NCBI RefSeq assembly: GCF_002735645.1
Contig: NZ_PDZG01000017.1
Span: 1-64,000 of the forward strand
Source: Iodobacter sp. BJB302
Lineage (GTDB): Bacteria > Pseudomonadota > Gammaproteobacteria > Burkholderiales > Chitinibacteraceae
DNA length: 64,000 bases
Reading direction: 5' to 3'
The notes beneath the pieces were generated by a model. That model worked only from the letters and a program-made list of their open reading frames with translations, had not been told where the DNA came from and made no database searches. Positions 44,389-54,524 of this stretch are shown piece after piece. Every line of letters starts with the position of its first letter. Within the stretch, counting starts at the first letter, position 1. A program made the translations under genes and the position numbers.

Positions 44389-45821
44389 TGCGCTTTTCCC
44401 TGCGGATTTTCTTTGGTTACTTTTTGCTGGTCAGCCTGCTGGCCGCCTATGTGCTTAGTTTGGTCAGAGATGAAATCAAACCGGCAGTGCGCCAATCCAG
44501 TGAGGAAGTGCTGGTTGATACCGCCAATCTGCTGGCCGAGCTGATCCAGCCTGATTTTGTGGCCGGGCGACTCGATGCGGGCCGCTTTGCCAAGGCAATT
44601 AAGCTGTTTGCCGAAAGAAATCCGCAAGCCAAAGTGTGGGGCGTGCCACGCGATAAAACCTTTCTGCGCGTGTATGTGACCGATGCCCAGGGCAAGGTGA
44701 TAATGGATTCCACCGGCCAGGCGCTGGGGCAGGATTACAGCCAGTGGCGTGATGTTTACCTGACGCTGCGCGGCCAATATGGTGCCCGCAGCTCGCTGGC
44801 CGATCCAAAAAATGAGCTATCCACCGTAATGCACGTTGCCGCACCAATTACCAAGGGCACAGAGATTGTGGGCGTGCTCACCGTCGCCCGCCCCAATTGG
44901 GCGATGCAGCCCTTTATTGATCGCAGTGAAAACAAACTCTGGCGGGCGGGACTCTTGCTGCTGGCCATTGGTCTTGTTATTGGGGCGCTGTTTTCATGGT
45001 GGTTAAGCCGGGGTATTAATAAGCTCACCGGCTTTGCACTGGCCGTGAGCGAGGGCCAGGCCGTGCCCGTACCTGCCTTCACCGCCAATCGCGAACTAAC
45101 CACCCTGGCCACGGCACTCGGCACGATGCGGGAGCGCCTGGAAGGCAAAGCCTATATCGAAAACTATGTGCATGATCTGACTCACGAGCTGAAATCCCCC
45201 CTGGCAGGCATACGAGGTGCGGCAGAAATTTTATTTGAAGAAGGCCTGGCGCTTAAAGAGAGCGATCACAGCCGTTTTACCAGCCATATCCGCCAGGAAA
45301 CCGCGCGTATGCAACAAATTGTCGACCGCCTGCTGCAACTCGCCACTTTGGAAGCAAGGCACGGCCTGAAAGACGCTGAACCTGTGGATATCGCCAAACT
45401 ACTCGATGAAGTCATCAACGCACTCAGCCCGCAAGCCGGTACACAGCAAATACTGCACGCCCCATGGCACGCCGCCATCATCCATGGCGAGGCCTTTTTA
45501 CTCGCCCAAGCCATCAGAAATCTGCTGCAAAACGCACTGGACTTCACCCCTGAGCACGGCCAGATCCATATCGAGCTGACGGTTGAGGCGCAAAGCCTGC
45601 ACATTGCCATCCACAATCAGGGCGAGCCCATCCCCGATTACGCCCTCACCCGACTGTTCGAGCGCTTCTACTCCCTGCCCCGCCCCGCCACCGGCCAAAA
45701 AAGCACCGGCCTGGGCCTGGCCCTTACCCGCACCATACTGGAATTGCATGGCGGAAGTGTGAGCCTGGCGAATCATGCGGAGGGAGGCGTAGTGGCGAGG
45801 GTTTGTTTGCCCTTGGGTTAA
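44388..45821 (+). CDS. creC: Sensor histidine kinase CreC
   Basis: The 477-residue membrane kinase has a first membrane segment near residues 7-25, then a periplasmic sensor (about 30-180). A second membrane segment lies near 187-206, followed by HAMP. HisKA carries phosphorylatable His266 in HDLTHELKSPLAG, and the ATPase domain has RNLLQNALDF and STGLGLALTRTI. It phosphorylates CreB. It is followed by a repeat-filled gap of 531 bases before creD, unusual for creBCD operons. Confidence 0.92.
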   Translation: MRFSLRIFFGYFLLVSLLAAYVLSLVRDEIKPAVRQSSEEVLVDTANLLAELIQPDFVAGRLDAGRFAKAIKLFAERNPQAKVWGVPRDKTFLRVYVTDAQGKVIMDSTGQALGQDYSQWRDVYLTLRGQYGARSSLADPKNELSTVMHVAAPITKGTEIVGVLTVARPNWAMQPFIDRSENKLWRAGLLLLAIGLVIGALFSWWLSRGINKLTGFALAVSEGQAVPVPAFTANRELTTLATALGTMRERLEGKAYIENYVHDLTHELKSPLAGIRGAAEILFEEGLALKESDHSRFTSHIRQETARMQQIVDRLLQLATLEARHGLKDAEPVDIAKLLDEVINALSPQAGTQQILHAPWHAAIIHGEAFLLAQAIRNLLQNALDFTPEHGQIHIELTVEAQSLHIAIHNQGEPIPDYALTRLFERFYSLPRPATGQKSTGLGLALTRTILELHGGSVSLANHAEGGVVARVCLPLG

Positions 45822-45829
45822 TTAAATAA

Positions 45830-45890
45830 CAAAAACCCAAATCTTGAACCACAGAGGACACGGAGAACTCGGAGTTTCACGGAGAAAAGT
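45830..45890. repeat. Dispersed ACGGAG repeat, copy L (left arm)
   Basis: AAACCCAAATCTTGAACCAC, AGAGGACACGGAGAACTCGG and AGTTTCACGGAGAAAAG form one of the best-preserved left arms. The right arm is nearly lost; only ATTTTTCTTTACGATTTGAG remains. Confidence 0.85.
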
Positions 45891-45957
45891 ATTTTTTTGA
45901 ATTTAACTATTTTTCTTTACGATTTGAGCATTTCCAAATTCAATGATCTGGGTTTAT

Positions 45958-46170
45958 ATCGTGACTCGTAGCACGGGGCTTTAAATCCCCCTGAAGCACG
46001 CCGAAGCGAAGAACAAGCGGGGCGGGGTTTCGGCGAGGATGTTTGAGCGAGCGAAGCGAGTGAGTCCCGCAGCCGCCGACTCGATTGTCCGCAGTGAGGG
46101 GCCTTCGTGCTGTTCGGGGCGGCCTTCTTTAGCTTCGTTTCTTGGCCGTTCAAGAAAGGAAGGCCCCCGC
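45958..46170. repeat. Second dispersed-type element upstream of creD
   Basis: This GC-rich stretch includes GAGCGAGCGAAGCGAGTGAG, the hairpin TTTCTTG-GCCGTT-CAAGAAA (46138-46157), and a minus-strand open frame of 78 codons. I recall similar sequences between genes in many proteobacteria, so a repeat family is likely, but only this one copy is in the window. Confidence 0.45.
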
Positions 46171-46264
46171 GGTGGCTACCGCTCCTAAATCAACGTGCCG
46201 AAGGCACTATTTAAAAAATCACGACTAGATTTAAAGCGTTTCTCCCTAAGAACAAAATATCCTA

Positions 46265-46318
46265 TCTCCACACAATCTCCACATTCCCCGCATTTTCCCT
46301 CCACATCAGCCATCCACA
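46265..46318 (+). promoter_or_regulatory. Cre-tag-like TCCAC direct repeats upstream of creD
   Basis: TCCAC-N6-TCCAC at 46267-46282 has the same 11-base period as the E. coli cre tag TTCAC-N6-TTCAC, with one base changed per half. A second pair of TCCACA lies at 46300 and 46313. The site is 35-88 bases before the creD start. CreB binding is inferred. Confidence 0.55.
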
Positions 46319-46352
46319 ATGCCCCCATCACACAAGCGCACAGGGGAATATC

Positions 46353-47765
46353 ATGAAGTTAAAGTGGAAAATCATCACCATCGGCCTGCTGATGCTGGGG
46401 ATGATTGTGGTTTTAAATATGGTTCGGCATCTGGTTTTTGAGCGGCAGCAACGTGCTCAGGAAGTGCGGCAGGAGATTTCGCAATTCAGCGCTGGCGAGC
46501 AAACGGTAAAAGGGCCCTTCTTGGTGCTGCCGCTCTCCGAAACCACCAGCAAACTCGTTGAGCAAACCACGCCTCAGGGAAAAATAAGCGCATGGGAAGA
46601 CAGTACCAGCAGCCGCAATATCATCATCAGCCCCGAGCAGTTTTCGGCTAAAGGGCAATTGGCGGTAGAAAGCCTGAAACGCGGCATTTTTGAAGCGCCA
46701 ATTTACCGCAGTGATTTAATCCTTTCCGGCCGCTTTGCCGTTGCACCGCTCAATAGCTATGAGCAGCACCCTGGCTCCAGCCGTGAAAAAATCAGCAGCC
46801 GCTGGGGCAAGCCTTATTTGGTACTGAGCCTGTCAGATGTCCGCGGGATTCAAAATATGGGCGGCACGCTAGCCGCCGATACGCTGAACTTTGAGCCGGG
46901 CACGGCCCAATCAGCAATTCATACCACGGCAAACACAGCAGAAGACAGCGCTGCAGCCGTTGCCGTGGCAGCACCCGCCACAAATCTGGGCAATGGGGTA
47001 CATGCCATGGTTAAGCTGGCTGATTCCGGGCAATCACTGGATTTCAAACTCAATTTAAAACTCAGCGGCACCACGCAATTACTGATCGAACCTGTGGGGA
47101 AAGAAAGCCATGTGGCACTCGCTGGCAACTGGCCACACCCTAGCTTTAGCGGCAATTTTGCACCGATCGAACGTAGCGTGACAGCCCAAGGGTTTAGCGC
47201 CCGCTGGCAAACCAGCCAGCTGGCTACAGGCGGTGCTCAAACCAGCAAATGCAGCGGCTCAGAATGCTCTTCCGCCTCGCTGGGATTACGCCTTGTTGAT
47301 CCTGTAGACAGATATGTCTTAAACGAGCGCACGATTAAATATGCCGAATTATTTGTACTGGTGATTTTTGGCGCGGTGTTTTTAATGGCGCTGATGAGAC
47401 GAATCGAGATTCACCCCGTGCAATACGCCTTAGTCGGTGCAGCCTTAGCTCTGTTTTTCCTGCTGACCCTATCATTGTCTGAGCACCTGGGCTTTGCCAA
47501 AGCCTATTGGAGCGCCGCAGCGGCATCGGTGTTATTGCTTGGCTATTACGTGAGTTTTGTACTGGCCGCATGGCAACGGGGGGCAGGATTTGCCGTGGTA
47601 TTAACAGCGCTCTATGGCCTGCTGTATGGCATCTTGCAATCAGAAGATATGGCGCTGCTGATGGGAAGTATCACGCTGTTTGCCTTACTCAGCTGCGTGA
47701 TGGTGCTTACCCGTAAAATGGACTGGCAGGCATTACGGCCAGCGAGTGCAGAGACTTCTGCTTAA
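46353..47765 (+). CDS. creD: Inner-membrane protein CreD
   Basis: The 470-residue protein has one membrane segment near residues 6-26, a long periplasmic region (about 27-320), then a cluster of five or so segments in the C-terminal third. WKIITIGLLMLGMIVVLNM and the segment LVDPVDRYVLNERTIKYAELFV are typical of CreD/CET family. CreD is the main regulated target of CreBC and is tied to envelope integrity and beta-lactam response in other bacteria. It has its own promoter region containing cre-tag-like repeats. Confidence 0.92.
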   Translation: MKLKWKIITIGLLMLGMIVVLNMVRHLVFERQQRAQEVRQEISQFSAGEQTVKGPFLVLPLSETTSKLVEQTTPQGKISAWEDSTSSRNIIISPEQFSAKGQLAVESLKRGIFEAPIYRSDLILSGRFAVAPLNSYEQHPGSSREKISSRWGKPYLVLSLSDVRGIQNMGGTLAADTLNFEPGTAQSAIHTTANTAEDSAAAVAVAAPATNLGNGVHAMVKLADSGQSLDFKLNLKLSGTTQLLIEPVGKESHVALAGNWPHPSFSGNFAPIERSVTAQGFSARWQTSQLATGGAQTSKCSGSECSSASLGLRLVDPVDRYVLNERTIKYAELFVLVIFGAVFLMALMRRIEIHPVQYALVGAALALFFLLTLSLSEHLGFAKAYWSAAAASVLLLGYYVSFVLAAWQRGAGFAVVLTALYGLLYGILQSEDMALLMGSITLFALLSCVMVLTRKMDWQALRPASAETSA

Positions 47766-47780
47766 ATAATCTAAGCAATG

Positions 47781-47820
47781 TGTAGGGTGGGCAAGGCGCT
47801 TTACCTTGCCCACCCAGGGA
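47781..47820. terminator. GTAGGGTGGGCA hairpin between convergent genes
   Basis: GGGTGGGCAAGG (47785-47796) pairs exactly with CCTTGCCCACCC (47804-47815). It is the same element type as at 26752-26785 and lies between the convergent creD and hydrolase genes, where it may serve as a bidirectional mRNA end. Confidence 0.75.
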
Positions 47821-47886
47821 TGACAACGAGAGATTTTCACCTGTAGACTCATGTGCCCGCACACAAGACAACAAGTCTTACTGGCA

Positions 47887-48906
47887 TTAATTTTGAGTCG
47901 GTAGCAAGGCTTGCTTATTTAAAAATGTACTAATAGCACCAGCGACTTCTTCATGCAGCTCACTACGTGAACGGCCCTGATAATCCAGACAAATAACTTC
48001 TTCACCAGGCCCTTCTTCTCTTAGTAAATCCAGCGCTCCTTTCTTACACTCAGCAATAAAGCTAAAATGACTGGCATCTGAATACTCAAAATATTCCACT
48101 TTCCTTAATGATTTCACTAGCAAGCGTGATTGATATTGTGAAGGTAAAGAGGTCTCTTGATCCCCTGCAGCTAAGACCAAAATCGGAATCTTAACCTTCT
48201 TCAGGCTTGACCTATCCATCCCCCCAACAAAGCCTAAATCCAAAGAAACTACTGCGCTAATCCGAGCATCGTGTAAATCAGATTCCATATCTTGCTGACT
48301 GCCTGCGAGATGCTGTGCCATATACCAGCGACAATCTGCAAATAAGGGATATTGCTGGCAGCTCTGTAGAAACTGCTCGGTATTGAAGCGTGCTCCGGCC
48401 AACGCCAAAGCGGTATAGCCCCCCATAGAATGCCCAATCACTGTGATTTTGTGCTGATCAATCCGTGTTTTCCAAATAGGGTCATCTAGCAATAGGCTGA
48501 TTGCGCGGCTGATATCCTTAGGTCGCTCCCAAAGGCGAGGCGTTTCTACATTATTTCGGCTCTTGAACGATGTTCCAGGATGATCTAACGTAAGCACCAG
48601 AGCGCCTTTCCCTGCCAAGTTTTCAGCCAACCAAGCAAGATTAACCCAGCTTCCATTCAAACCATGCGACAACAAAATAAGAGGGCGAGTCGCCAAACCA
48701 TATGGGGCATCTGGCACCGCGTTCGGCGATTTAAAAACTGTATCGGTTTTTAATAATGGTTCCATCTGTACCAAGCTATCTGTCGGGTACCAAAGCCGCA
48801 ACAACAAACTGCGCTCACTATCTTCGAGGTTTTTTTCTTGTACCCCAACGTTAGCAGCCAAGGCATTGGCTGATAAAAAAACAAATAGCATTAAATACTT
48901 AACCAT
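47887..48906 (-). CDS. Exported alpha/beta hydrolase (PAF-acetylhydrolase-like)
   Basis: From ATG 48906 (GAGG eight bases upstream) the 339-residue protein has a signal peptide (MVKYLMLFVFLSANALA). It has LILLSHGLNGSW near residue 77, the nucleophile elbow GHSMGGYTAL near 160, an acid in VLAAGDQETSLP, and a histidine in DASHFSFI. The fold resembles dienelactone-hydrolase/PAF-acetylhydrolase esterases. It lies downstream of the RND pump genes on the same strand, 63 bases after the adaptor gene, and may be co-transcribed. The substrate is unknown. Confidence 0.82.
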   Translation of the reverse strand: MVKYLMLFVFLSANALAANVGVQEKNLEDSERSLLLRLWYPTDSLVQMEPLLKTDTVFKSPNAVPDAPYGLATRPLILLSHGLNGSWVNLAWLAENLAGKGALVLTLDHPGTSFKSRNNVETPRLWERPKDISRAISLLLDDPIWKTRIDQHKITVIGHSMGGYTALALAGARFNTEQFLQSCQQYPLFADCRWYMAQHLAGSQQDMESDLHDARISAVVSLDLGFVGGMDRSSLKKVKIPILVLAAGDQETSLPSQYQSRLLVKSLRKVEYFEYSDASHFSFIAECKKGALDLLREEGPGEEVICLDYQGRSRSELHEEVAGAISTFLNKQALLPTQN

Positions 48907-48969
48907 CAAAAACACCTCAAGCAAACGCCAATAGACTCGGATTAGCAGATACCTTAGGAATAAGATAAC

Positions 48970-50091
48970 TCATCCCCCCACCGCAGTCGCCACCATCCCC
49001 GGCTTGATGCCATCCATTTTTCTGGCCAGCACTTTGGCACCGGCATTCAGGCCGGAGGTGATTTCTACTAAGCCGCTGCGCTCGTCATTGCTTCCCAGGC
49101 TAACCTTTTTTTGAGCGATTTTGCCGTTTTCCAGGCTGTAAACATAGGGATCAGTTGATCCACCCTGTACGGCGCTATTGGGGATGGTGAGTTTAGCCTG
49201 CGATTGCCCAAGCGCGAGCAGGCCTTTGGCAAACATGCCGCTGCGTAAAGCACCAGCCGGGTTTTTCACCGCGATAAACACAGTAATAGCGCGGGAGTTT
49301 TTTTCGACTTCCGGATTGATGCGCTGCACCGTGCCATTAAATACCTTGCCGTTAAAGCCATCGACCTGAAACTCGGCCAGCTGCCCTGCCGATACATGGG
49401 CAATCTGGCTGGCTGGCACGGCCACTTGCAGCTCCATGGCAGATAAATCGACGATATTAAACAGCTCAGAATTCTGATCGACCTTTTCACCTGGCTGAAT
49501 AGAGCGCTTACTGATCTGCCCACCAATAGGCGCACGCAGCACCATATCGTCCATGGCATTTTTGGCCACAGCCACTTGCGCCTGAATCGCTTTTAATTTG
49601 GCAAGGCTGACTGCCAGCGTGCTGGAGCTGCTGTCAAAGGCATTACCAGAAATAAAGCCCTGCTTTTGCAAAGTCTGGTTTTTGCCATGCGTTTTTTCGG
49701 CCAGGCTCAGCTCGGCTTTGGCCATTTCCAGATTACTTTGCCGCTCGTTTAACTGTGCCGCAATATTGCTGGCATCAAAGCGCGCCAGGATCTGCCCCGC
49801 TTTGACTTCCTCGCCTTCACGCACCAGCACCTGATCAACTTGAGCCGATACTTTAGAGCGCAGCGATGCATGGTTTACCGCCTGCAAAGCCCCGTTAACA
49901 GGAATGGACTGATCCAGTGGGCGCAATGTCACCACAGCCAGATCTGCCGCCGCAAATTCCAGTTTACGCGGGGCGTTTTTATCTTCTGCTTTATTCTCTT
50001 TTGCCTTGCTCTGAGTAAAAGCCACGCCGCCCGCAGCCAGCACCACAAGCAATAAACCCAGGCCAATAGTTCTTTTTTTAAATACAGTCAT
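48970..50091 (-). CDS. RND efflux periplasmic adaptor (membrane fusion protein)
   Basis: The 373-residue protein has an N-terminal signal anchor (IGLGLLLVVLAAGGVAFTQ). The lipoyl/hairpin region has VNHASLRSKVSAQVDQVLVREGEEVKAGQILARFD (split, about 67-100), and a coiled coil follows (about 105-165). The second lipoyl half is GGQISKRSIQPGEKV, and the beta-barrel part has LSAMELQVAVPASQ. It bridges the inner-membrane RND pump to an outer-membrane channel. It lies downstream of the pump gene, the reverse of the common adaptor-pump order, and no TolC-type gene is nearby. Confidence 0.9.
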   Translation of the reverse strand: MTVFKKRTIGLGLLLVVLAAGGVAFTQSKAKENKAEDKNAPRKLEFAAADLAVVTLRPLDQSIPVNGALQAVNHASLRSKVSAQVDQVLVREGEEVKAGQILARFDASNIAAQLNERQSNLEMAKAELSLAEKTHGKNQTLQKQGFISGNAFDSSSSTLAVSLAKLKAIQAQVAVAKNAMDDMVLRAPIGGQISKRSIQPGEKVDQNSELFNIVDLSAMELQVAVPASQIAHVSAGQLAEFQVDGFNGKVFNGTVQRINPEVEKNSRAITVFIAVKNPAGALRSGMFAKGLLALGQSQAKLTIPNSAVQGGSTDPYVYSLENGKIAQKKVSLGSNDERSGLVEITSGLNAGAKVLARKMDGIKPGMVATAVGG

Positions 50092-50145
50092 CGCATTTAT
50101 TCCTGATTAATGATGAGAGCAATTTCAGGTTAATCATCTAAAACG

Positions 50146-53100
50146 CTACAGAGAAACGGCAGCCAGTTTCACGGCTTTGCGCGCCTTGCGTTTTACGGCC
50201 CAGCCATCCAGCCAGGCGTATAAAATCGGCACAACAATCAGCGTCAGCACGGTGGAGGAAATCACCCCCCCGATAATCGCCCGGCCCATGGCCGCTTGTG
50301 TTTCCCCGCCTTCGCCAAGGCCCAGCGACATCGGCAACATGCCAAAAATCATCGCAGCGGTGGTCATCAAAATTGGCCGCAAACGCACCTGACCAGCAGA
50401 AAGTAAAGCGTCTTTTACAGCCAGCCCTTCCCGCTTGGCGGTGTTGGCAAAATCCACCAGCAGAATCGCGTTTTTAACTGCTAAACCGAGCAGCATCATA
50501 AAGCCGATCATGGAGAATAAATTAATGGTGGTGCCGGTAAAAAATAAGGCCAGTAAAGCGCCAGTCAGTGAGAATGGCAGGGAAGCCATAATCGCCAGCG
50601 GCTGTAAAAAGCTGCCAAATTGCGAAGCTAAAACAAAGTAAATAAAGATCAGCGCCAGGCCAATGGCACCCACGAAGGCTGCAAAGGCTTCTTGCATCTC
50701 GGCCTGCTGGCCGCCAGCGCCAAAGTGGTAGCCAGCGGGCAATTCGGTTTTATCCAGCAGTGCCTGCACTTCACCACTTACCGTGCCGCTTGGGCGGCCC
50801 TGCACATTGGCGTAAAGCGAAACACGGCGCTGTAAATCAAGCCGCTTTAATTGCTGGGCACTGGTGCTTTTTTCCAAGCTGGCCACCTGGCGCAAAGACA
50901 CCAGCTTGGGCGAGCCATCGCTATTGGTTTTGCTGCTGCTTAAATACAAATCGCCCAAGTCTGAAGCCGTACGGCGGTCTTGTTCGGCCAGCTGCACCAC
51001 CACATCATAATTTTGCCCGTCGCTGGCCAGATAATGGCTGATCGTTTCACCCGAAATCAATGAGCGCAGTGCGCTGCCAATCTGGGCATTATTCAGACCC
51101 AGATCATTGGCCGCTTCGTTATCAATTTTGATCGCCAGCGTTGGGGTAAAGGCTTTTTCGCTGCTTTCCAGATCGACCACACCCGGAATTTTGGCAATCT
51201 TCTTCATTAAATCGCCGGTGATCTGGGTCAGCTTGCTTGGATCCGGGCCAAATACCGTAATAAAAATCGGCTTCCAGCCGCCCACCGATAGCTCTACGCC
51301 TGCGATGTGGCCAATCACCTTGCGTATTTCTTTTTCGATATCGTCTTGCGAGCGGCGTTTTTTACGCTCAACCAACTTAAGCGTTATTTCAGCCATATTC
51401 TTGCTGCTTTGCACGCCCACCGTTGTTTGCACAGAAGCAATTTCTTTAAATGATTTTAAAGAGGCTTCAATCTGCTTCACCTTATCGTCGGTATACGCAA
51501 GGCTGGAGCCAATCGGCGTATTAAGCTGCATACGCACTAAGCCCAAATCCTGTTTTGGCTCGAACTCTGTACCAATAAACGGAAGTAAAAACAGGCTGCT
51601 CAGAAAAAACACGCAGGCCGCAGCTAATACTGTTTTTCTTTTGCCCAATGACCAAGCCAGAAAACGCCCGTAGATTTCATGCAGATACTCGATCTTTTGC
51701 TCAAAAGCCGCCATAAACCGGCCCATGCGGGGCCAGCTTTTAAAGCGGTTTCCTTCAGGATCGTGCCAGACAGAAGATAACATCGGGTCGAGCGTAAAGC
51801 TGACAAACAGCGACACCAGCACCGCCACCGTGACGGTAATCCCAAACTGAAAGAAAAACTGCCCGATAATGCCGTGCATAAACGCCACCGGCACAAACAC
51901 AGCCACAATCGCAAAGGTTGTGGCCATAACCGCCAGGCCAATTTCTTCGGTGCCGTCATGAGCGGCCTGGAAATGATTTTTGCCCATACCTAAATGGCGG
52001 ACGATGTTTTCCCGCACCACAATCGCATCATCAATCAACAGGCCAATCGATAAGCTGAGCGCCATCAGCGTCAGCATATTTAAAGAAAAGCCGCAGGCAT
52101 GCACCACAATAAAAGTGGCAATCACCGAGATTGGTAAGGTTAAAGCGGTAATGACCGTACTGCGCCATGAGTGCAAAAACATAAACACAATCAACGTGGT
52201 GAGAATGCCGCCTTCTAAAATGGTGGTTTTTGTGTGATTCAGCGCCCTTTTAATTTCATCAGAATTTGCCTGCACTATGGTCAGCTCGGCGCCTGCGGGT
52301 AAGGAAGATTGCATCTTCTCTACCACTGTCTTTACGCCATCACCCAGCTCAACAATATTGCTGCCCTGAATCGGGAAAATATCGAGGCTGATCACCGGCT
52401 GGCCATCAAGGCGAGAGATCGAGGTGCGCTCTTGCTCACCATCAATCACATCGGCAACCTGCTCCAGATAAACCGGGGTATTCGCCTGGCGGGCCACAAT
52501 AATTTTGCCAAATTGCTTAGGGTCTTTAATCTTGCCTTCAAGGCGCACCAACTGCTCGTGATCGCCATTCACAATACGGCCCGCAGGCACGTCCTGATTG
52601 GCCTCACGTACCGCATCCATCACCTGATCCACACCCAGGCCATAGCTATTAAGTGCATCGCGGCGCAAACGCAGCTGAATCTGCCGATTCACCAAACCAT
52701 TGCTGTTGATGCTGCCCACGCCTGGGGCTGTGCGTAAACGCTTTACCACCACCTGCTCGGATAACATGCTCAGCTCGCGCAGGCTGAGCGTGCCGGATCG
52801 CAATGCCAGTTGCACAACAGGCTCGGCTTCGCCGCTGATGTCCGCTTTCAGTACCAGCGGATCTTTAGCTTCCTTAGGAAAATTAGGCTTAATCAAAGCC
52901 ACTTTATCGCGGATTTCCTGCAAGCCATTGGCCGAGTTTGCATCCATGCGAAACTCGACCGACATAAAGGCCGAGCCTTCACGCGCCGTGGCCCAGATAT
53001 GCTTCACCCCGTTTACGGTATTGATCTGCTCTTCCAGAGGCTTGATCAGATCGTTTTCAATGGCCTCTGGTGATGCACCCGGATAATTCAGCTGCACAAA

Positions 53101-53235
53101 CACCTGCGGGCTGGCCACAGGCGGCATACGCTCTACCGGCAGCAAACCATACGAGGCCATGCCAAGCACCAGCAACGCCAGCATGACCATGGTTGCAAAT
53201 ACCGGATGTTTGATACTTACCTTGGTTATCCACAT
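50146..53235 (-). CDS. RND multidrug efflux pump (HAE1 family)
   Basis: The 1029-residue inner-membrane proton antiporter has a first membrane segment near residues 12-30 ([24 protein letters not shown]). It has porter-domain repeats and the proton-relay aspartate pair in [14 protein letters not shown] near 400. The second half starts near 530 with a matching segment. Late motifs [20 protein letters not shown] match AcrB/MexB relatives, though the length is nearer to the MdtB/MexF-like branch. The substrate is unknown. It is transcribed before the adaptor gene with a 54-base gap. Confidence 0.93.
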   Translation of the reverse strand: MWITKVSIKHPVFATMVMLALLVLGMASYGLLPVERMPPVASPQVFVQLNYPGASPEAIENDLIKPLEEQINTVNGVKHIWATAREGSAFMSVEFRMDANSANGLQEIRDKVALIKPNFPKEAKDPLVLKADISGEAEPVVQLALRSGTLSLRELSMLSEQVVVKRLRTAPGVGSINSNGLVNRQIQLRLRRDALNSYGLGVDQVMDAVREANQDVPAGRIVNGDHEQLVRLEGKIKDPKQFGKIIVARQANTPVYLEQVADVIDGEQERTSISRLDGQPVISLDIFPIQGSNIVELGDGVKTVVEKMQSSLPAGAELTIVQANSDEIKRALNHTKTTILEGGILTTLIVFMFLHSWRSTVITALTLPISVIATFIVVHACGFSLNMLTLMALSLSIGLLIDDAIVVRENIVRHLGMGKNHFQAAHDGTEEIGLAVMATTFAIVAVFVPVAFMHGIIGQFFFQFGITVTVAVLVSLFVSFTLDPMLSSVWHDPEGNRFKSWPRMGRFMAAFEQKIEYLHEIYGRFLAWSLGKRKTVLAAACVFFLSSLFLLPFIGTEFEPKQDLGLVRMQLNTPIGSSLAYTDDKVKQIEASLKSFKEIASVQTTVGVQSSKNMAEITLKLVERKKRRSQDDIEKEIRKVIGHIAGVELSVGGWKPIFITVFGPDPSKLTQITGDLMKKIAKIPGVVDLESSEKAFTPTLAIKIDNEAANDLGLNNAQIGSALRSLISGETISHYLASDGQNYDVVVQLAEQDRRTASDLGDLYLSSSKTNSDGSPKLVSLRQVASLEKSTSAQQLKRLDLQRRVSLYANVQGRPSGTVSGEVQALLDKTELPAGYHFGAGGQQAEMQEAFAAFVGAIGLALIFIYFVLASQFGSFLQPLAIMASLPFSLTGALLALFFTGTTINLFSMIGFMMLLGLAVKNAILLVDFANTAKREGLAVKDALLSAGQVRLRPILMTTAAMIFGMLPMSLGLGEGGETQAAMGRAIIGGVISSTVLTLIVVPILYAWLDGWAVKRKARKAVKLAAVSL

Positions 53236-53509
53236 ACAGAGAGGCTTCTTTCAAAAGGGTTAAACATTGAGCAACAGAATAATGCCACAGCCACAAACGC
53301 CACCGGCATATTCTGCTTCAATTTGATGTCACGAGGCTTGTAAACATTGTATTAAATTTGTACTTAATCAAAGCGTCATATCCAAACCCAGGGCATGCTC
53401 GGGGCGCAGCTTGATTTCCAGCCTCTGGCGGATCAGGCAAAATCCCTGCCAGTACTTGAATCCCCTGCCGCCTTGCGGTATACCAACTCCTCCAATGCAC
53501 GAGGTGGAT

Positions 53510-54226
53510 ATGCCCAGATTTTTCCTTGATATGCCACTGGCCGCTGGCCTTGGCTTTAACCTGCCAGAAAGTGTTGCCCGCCATGTGCAAGTGCTGCGCT
53601 TGCAGCCCGATGACGATATCATTTTATTTAATGGCCAGGGCGGTGAATACGCTGCGCGTGTTACCGAAATGGGCAAGCGCCATGTCAGCATAGAAGTACT
53701 CACATGGGATGAGCAGGATCGGGAATCCCCGCTGGATCTCACGCTGGTTCAGGCTATCTCGGCCAGTGATCGTATGGATTACACCATCCAGAAAGCCAGT
53801 GAGCTTGGGGTTAGCCGTATTCAGCCGGTGATCTCCGAATATTGCCAGCAGCGCCTTAGTGGCGAGCGGGCCGAAAAACGCCTTGCCCACTGGCAGGCCA
53901 TTGCCGTATCCGCCTGCGAGCAATGCGGGCGCACCCGGGTGCCGCTTATTTTGCCTGCCATTAAATTTGAGCAAGCACTGGCACAAGACGCCGAACTTAA
54001 ACTGCTGCTATCGCCCATTGGTGCAATCCGGCAAAACCAGCTGCCCGCTACCGCCCGCAGCGCCGCCGTTTTAGTCGGCCCGGAAGGGGGATTTTCTGCT
54101 ACCGAAGAAACACTTGCAGTGGCCGCTGGCTACACCCCGCTAATCCTCGGCCCCCGAATCTTTCGCACTGAAACAGTAGCGCCAGTGATTGCCGCCCTGC
54201 TGCAAAGCAGATACGGGGATTTGTAA
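53510..54226 (+). CDS. rsmE: 16S rRNA (uracil-1498-N3)-methyltransferase RsmE
   Basis: This SPOUT-class enzyme methylates U1498 of 16S rRNA. From ATG 53510 (GAGG upstream) it has 238 residues. The N-terminal PUA-like part has MPRFFLDMPL and HVQVLRLQPDDDIILFNGQGGEY. The SPOUT part has QAISASDRMDYTIQKASELGV, PVISEYCQQRLSGERAEKR in the middle, and the knot motif VGPEGGFSATEE near 195. The 33 upstream codons are rejected because the conserved start is at MPRFF. Confidence 0.95.
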   Translation: MPRFFLDMPLAAGLGFNLPESVARHVQVLRLQPDDDIILFNGQGGEYAARVTEMGKRHVSIEVLTWDEQDRESPLDLTLVQAISASDRMDYTIQKASELGVSRIQPVISEYCQQRLSGERAEKRLAHWQAIAVSACEQCGRTRVPLILPAIKFEQALAQDAELKLLLSPIGAIRQNQLPATARSAAVLVGPEGGFSATEETLAVAAGYTPLILGPRIFRTETVAPVIAALLQSRYGDL

Positions 54227-54524
54227 GTTATAAAAAGGCAGGCAGCGCCTGATCTTGGGCACTTAAACGAAGGGTTCTTCGCCGGGCGGGTAAAACCCAA
54301 TAAGCTTGTTAAGAAATACGCGGGTTTCACCCGCCATGAGATCATTCAATGCAAGCCACAGAGCGGCAGTGCCATAAGCCCTGACTTAAGGGATTGGGAT
54401 CAGCTTGGGACCGCCATAAAGGGCATTAATTATCCCCCAAACGGCGCACTCCTTCCGCCCATGAACAGCAAGCGACAGCGTATAATCCGCCCCTTTCTTG
54501 TAAAACCCACACCAAGGCATGCCG
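54227..54524. other. Intergenic region between rsmE and msbA with nested inverted repeats
   Basis: GCGGGT-TTC-ACCCGC (54320-54334) is nested within an outer pair GGCGGGT (54285) and ACCCGCC (54335). The outer pair could instead hold a larger stem. A TATAAT at 54481-54486 is a plausible -10 for msbA, without a good -35. Nothing gene-like is seen. Confidence 0.5.

Larger units (their letters stand above)
45822..46352. other. 531-base intergenic region between creC and creD
   Basis: In order it holds repeat copy L (45830-45890), a second and different repeat-like element (about 45958-46170), and the creD promoter region with TCCACA direct repeats (46265-46318). The minus-strand frame at 45917-46153 lies within the second element and shows no recognisable domain. 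Confidence 0.65.

Noticed and set aside
45917-46153. 78-codon minus-strand frame before creD
   Set aside because: It lies in a repeat-like element, is Ser/Pro/Arg-rich without a domain, and similar spurious frames are common in such elements.
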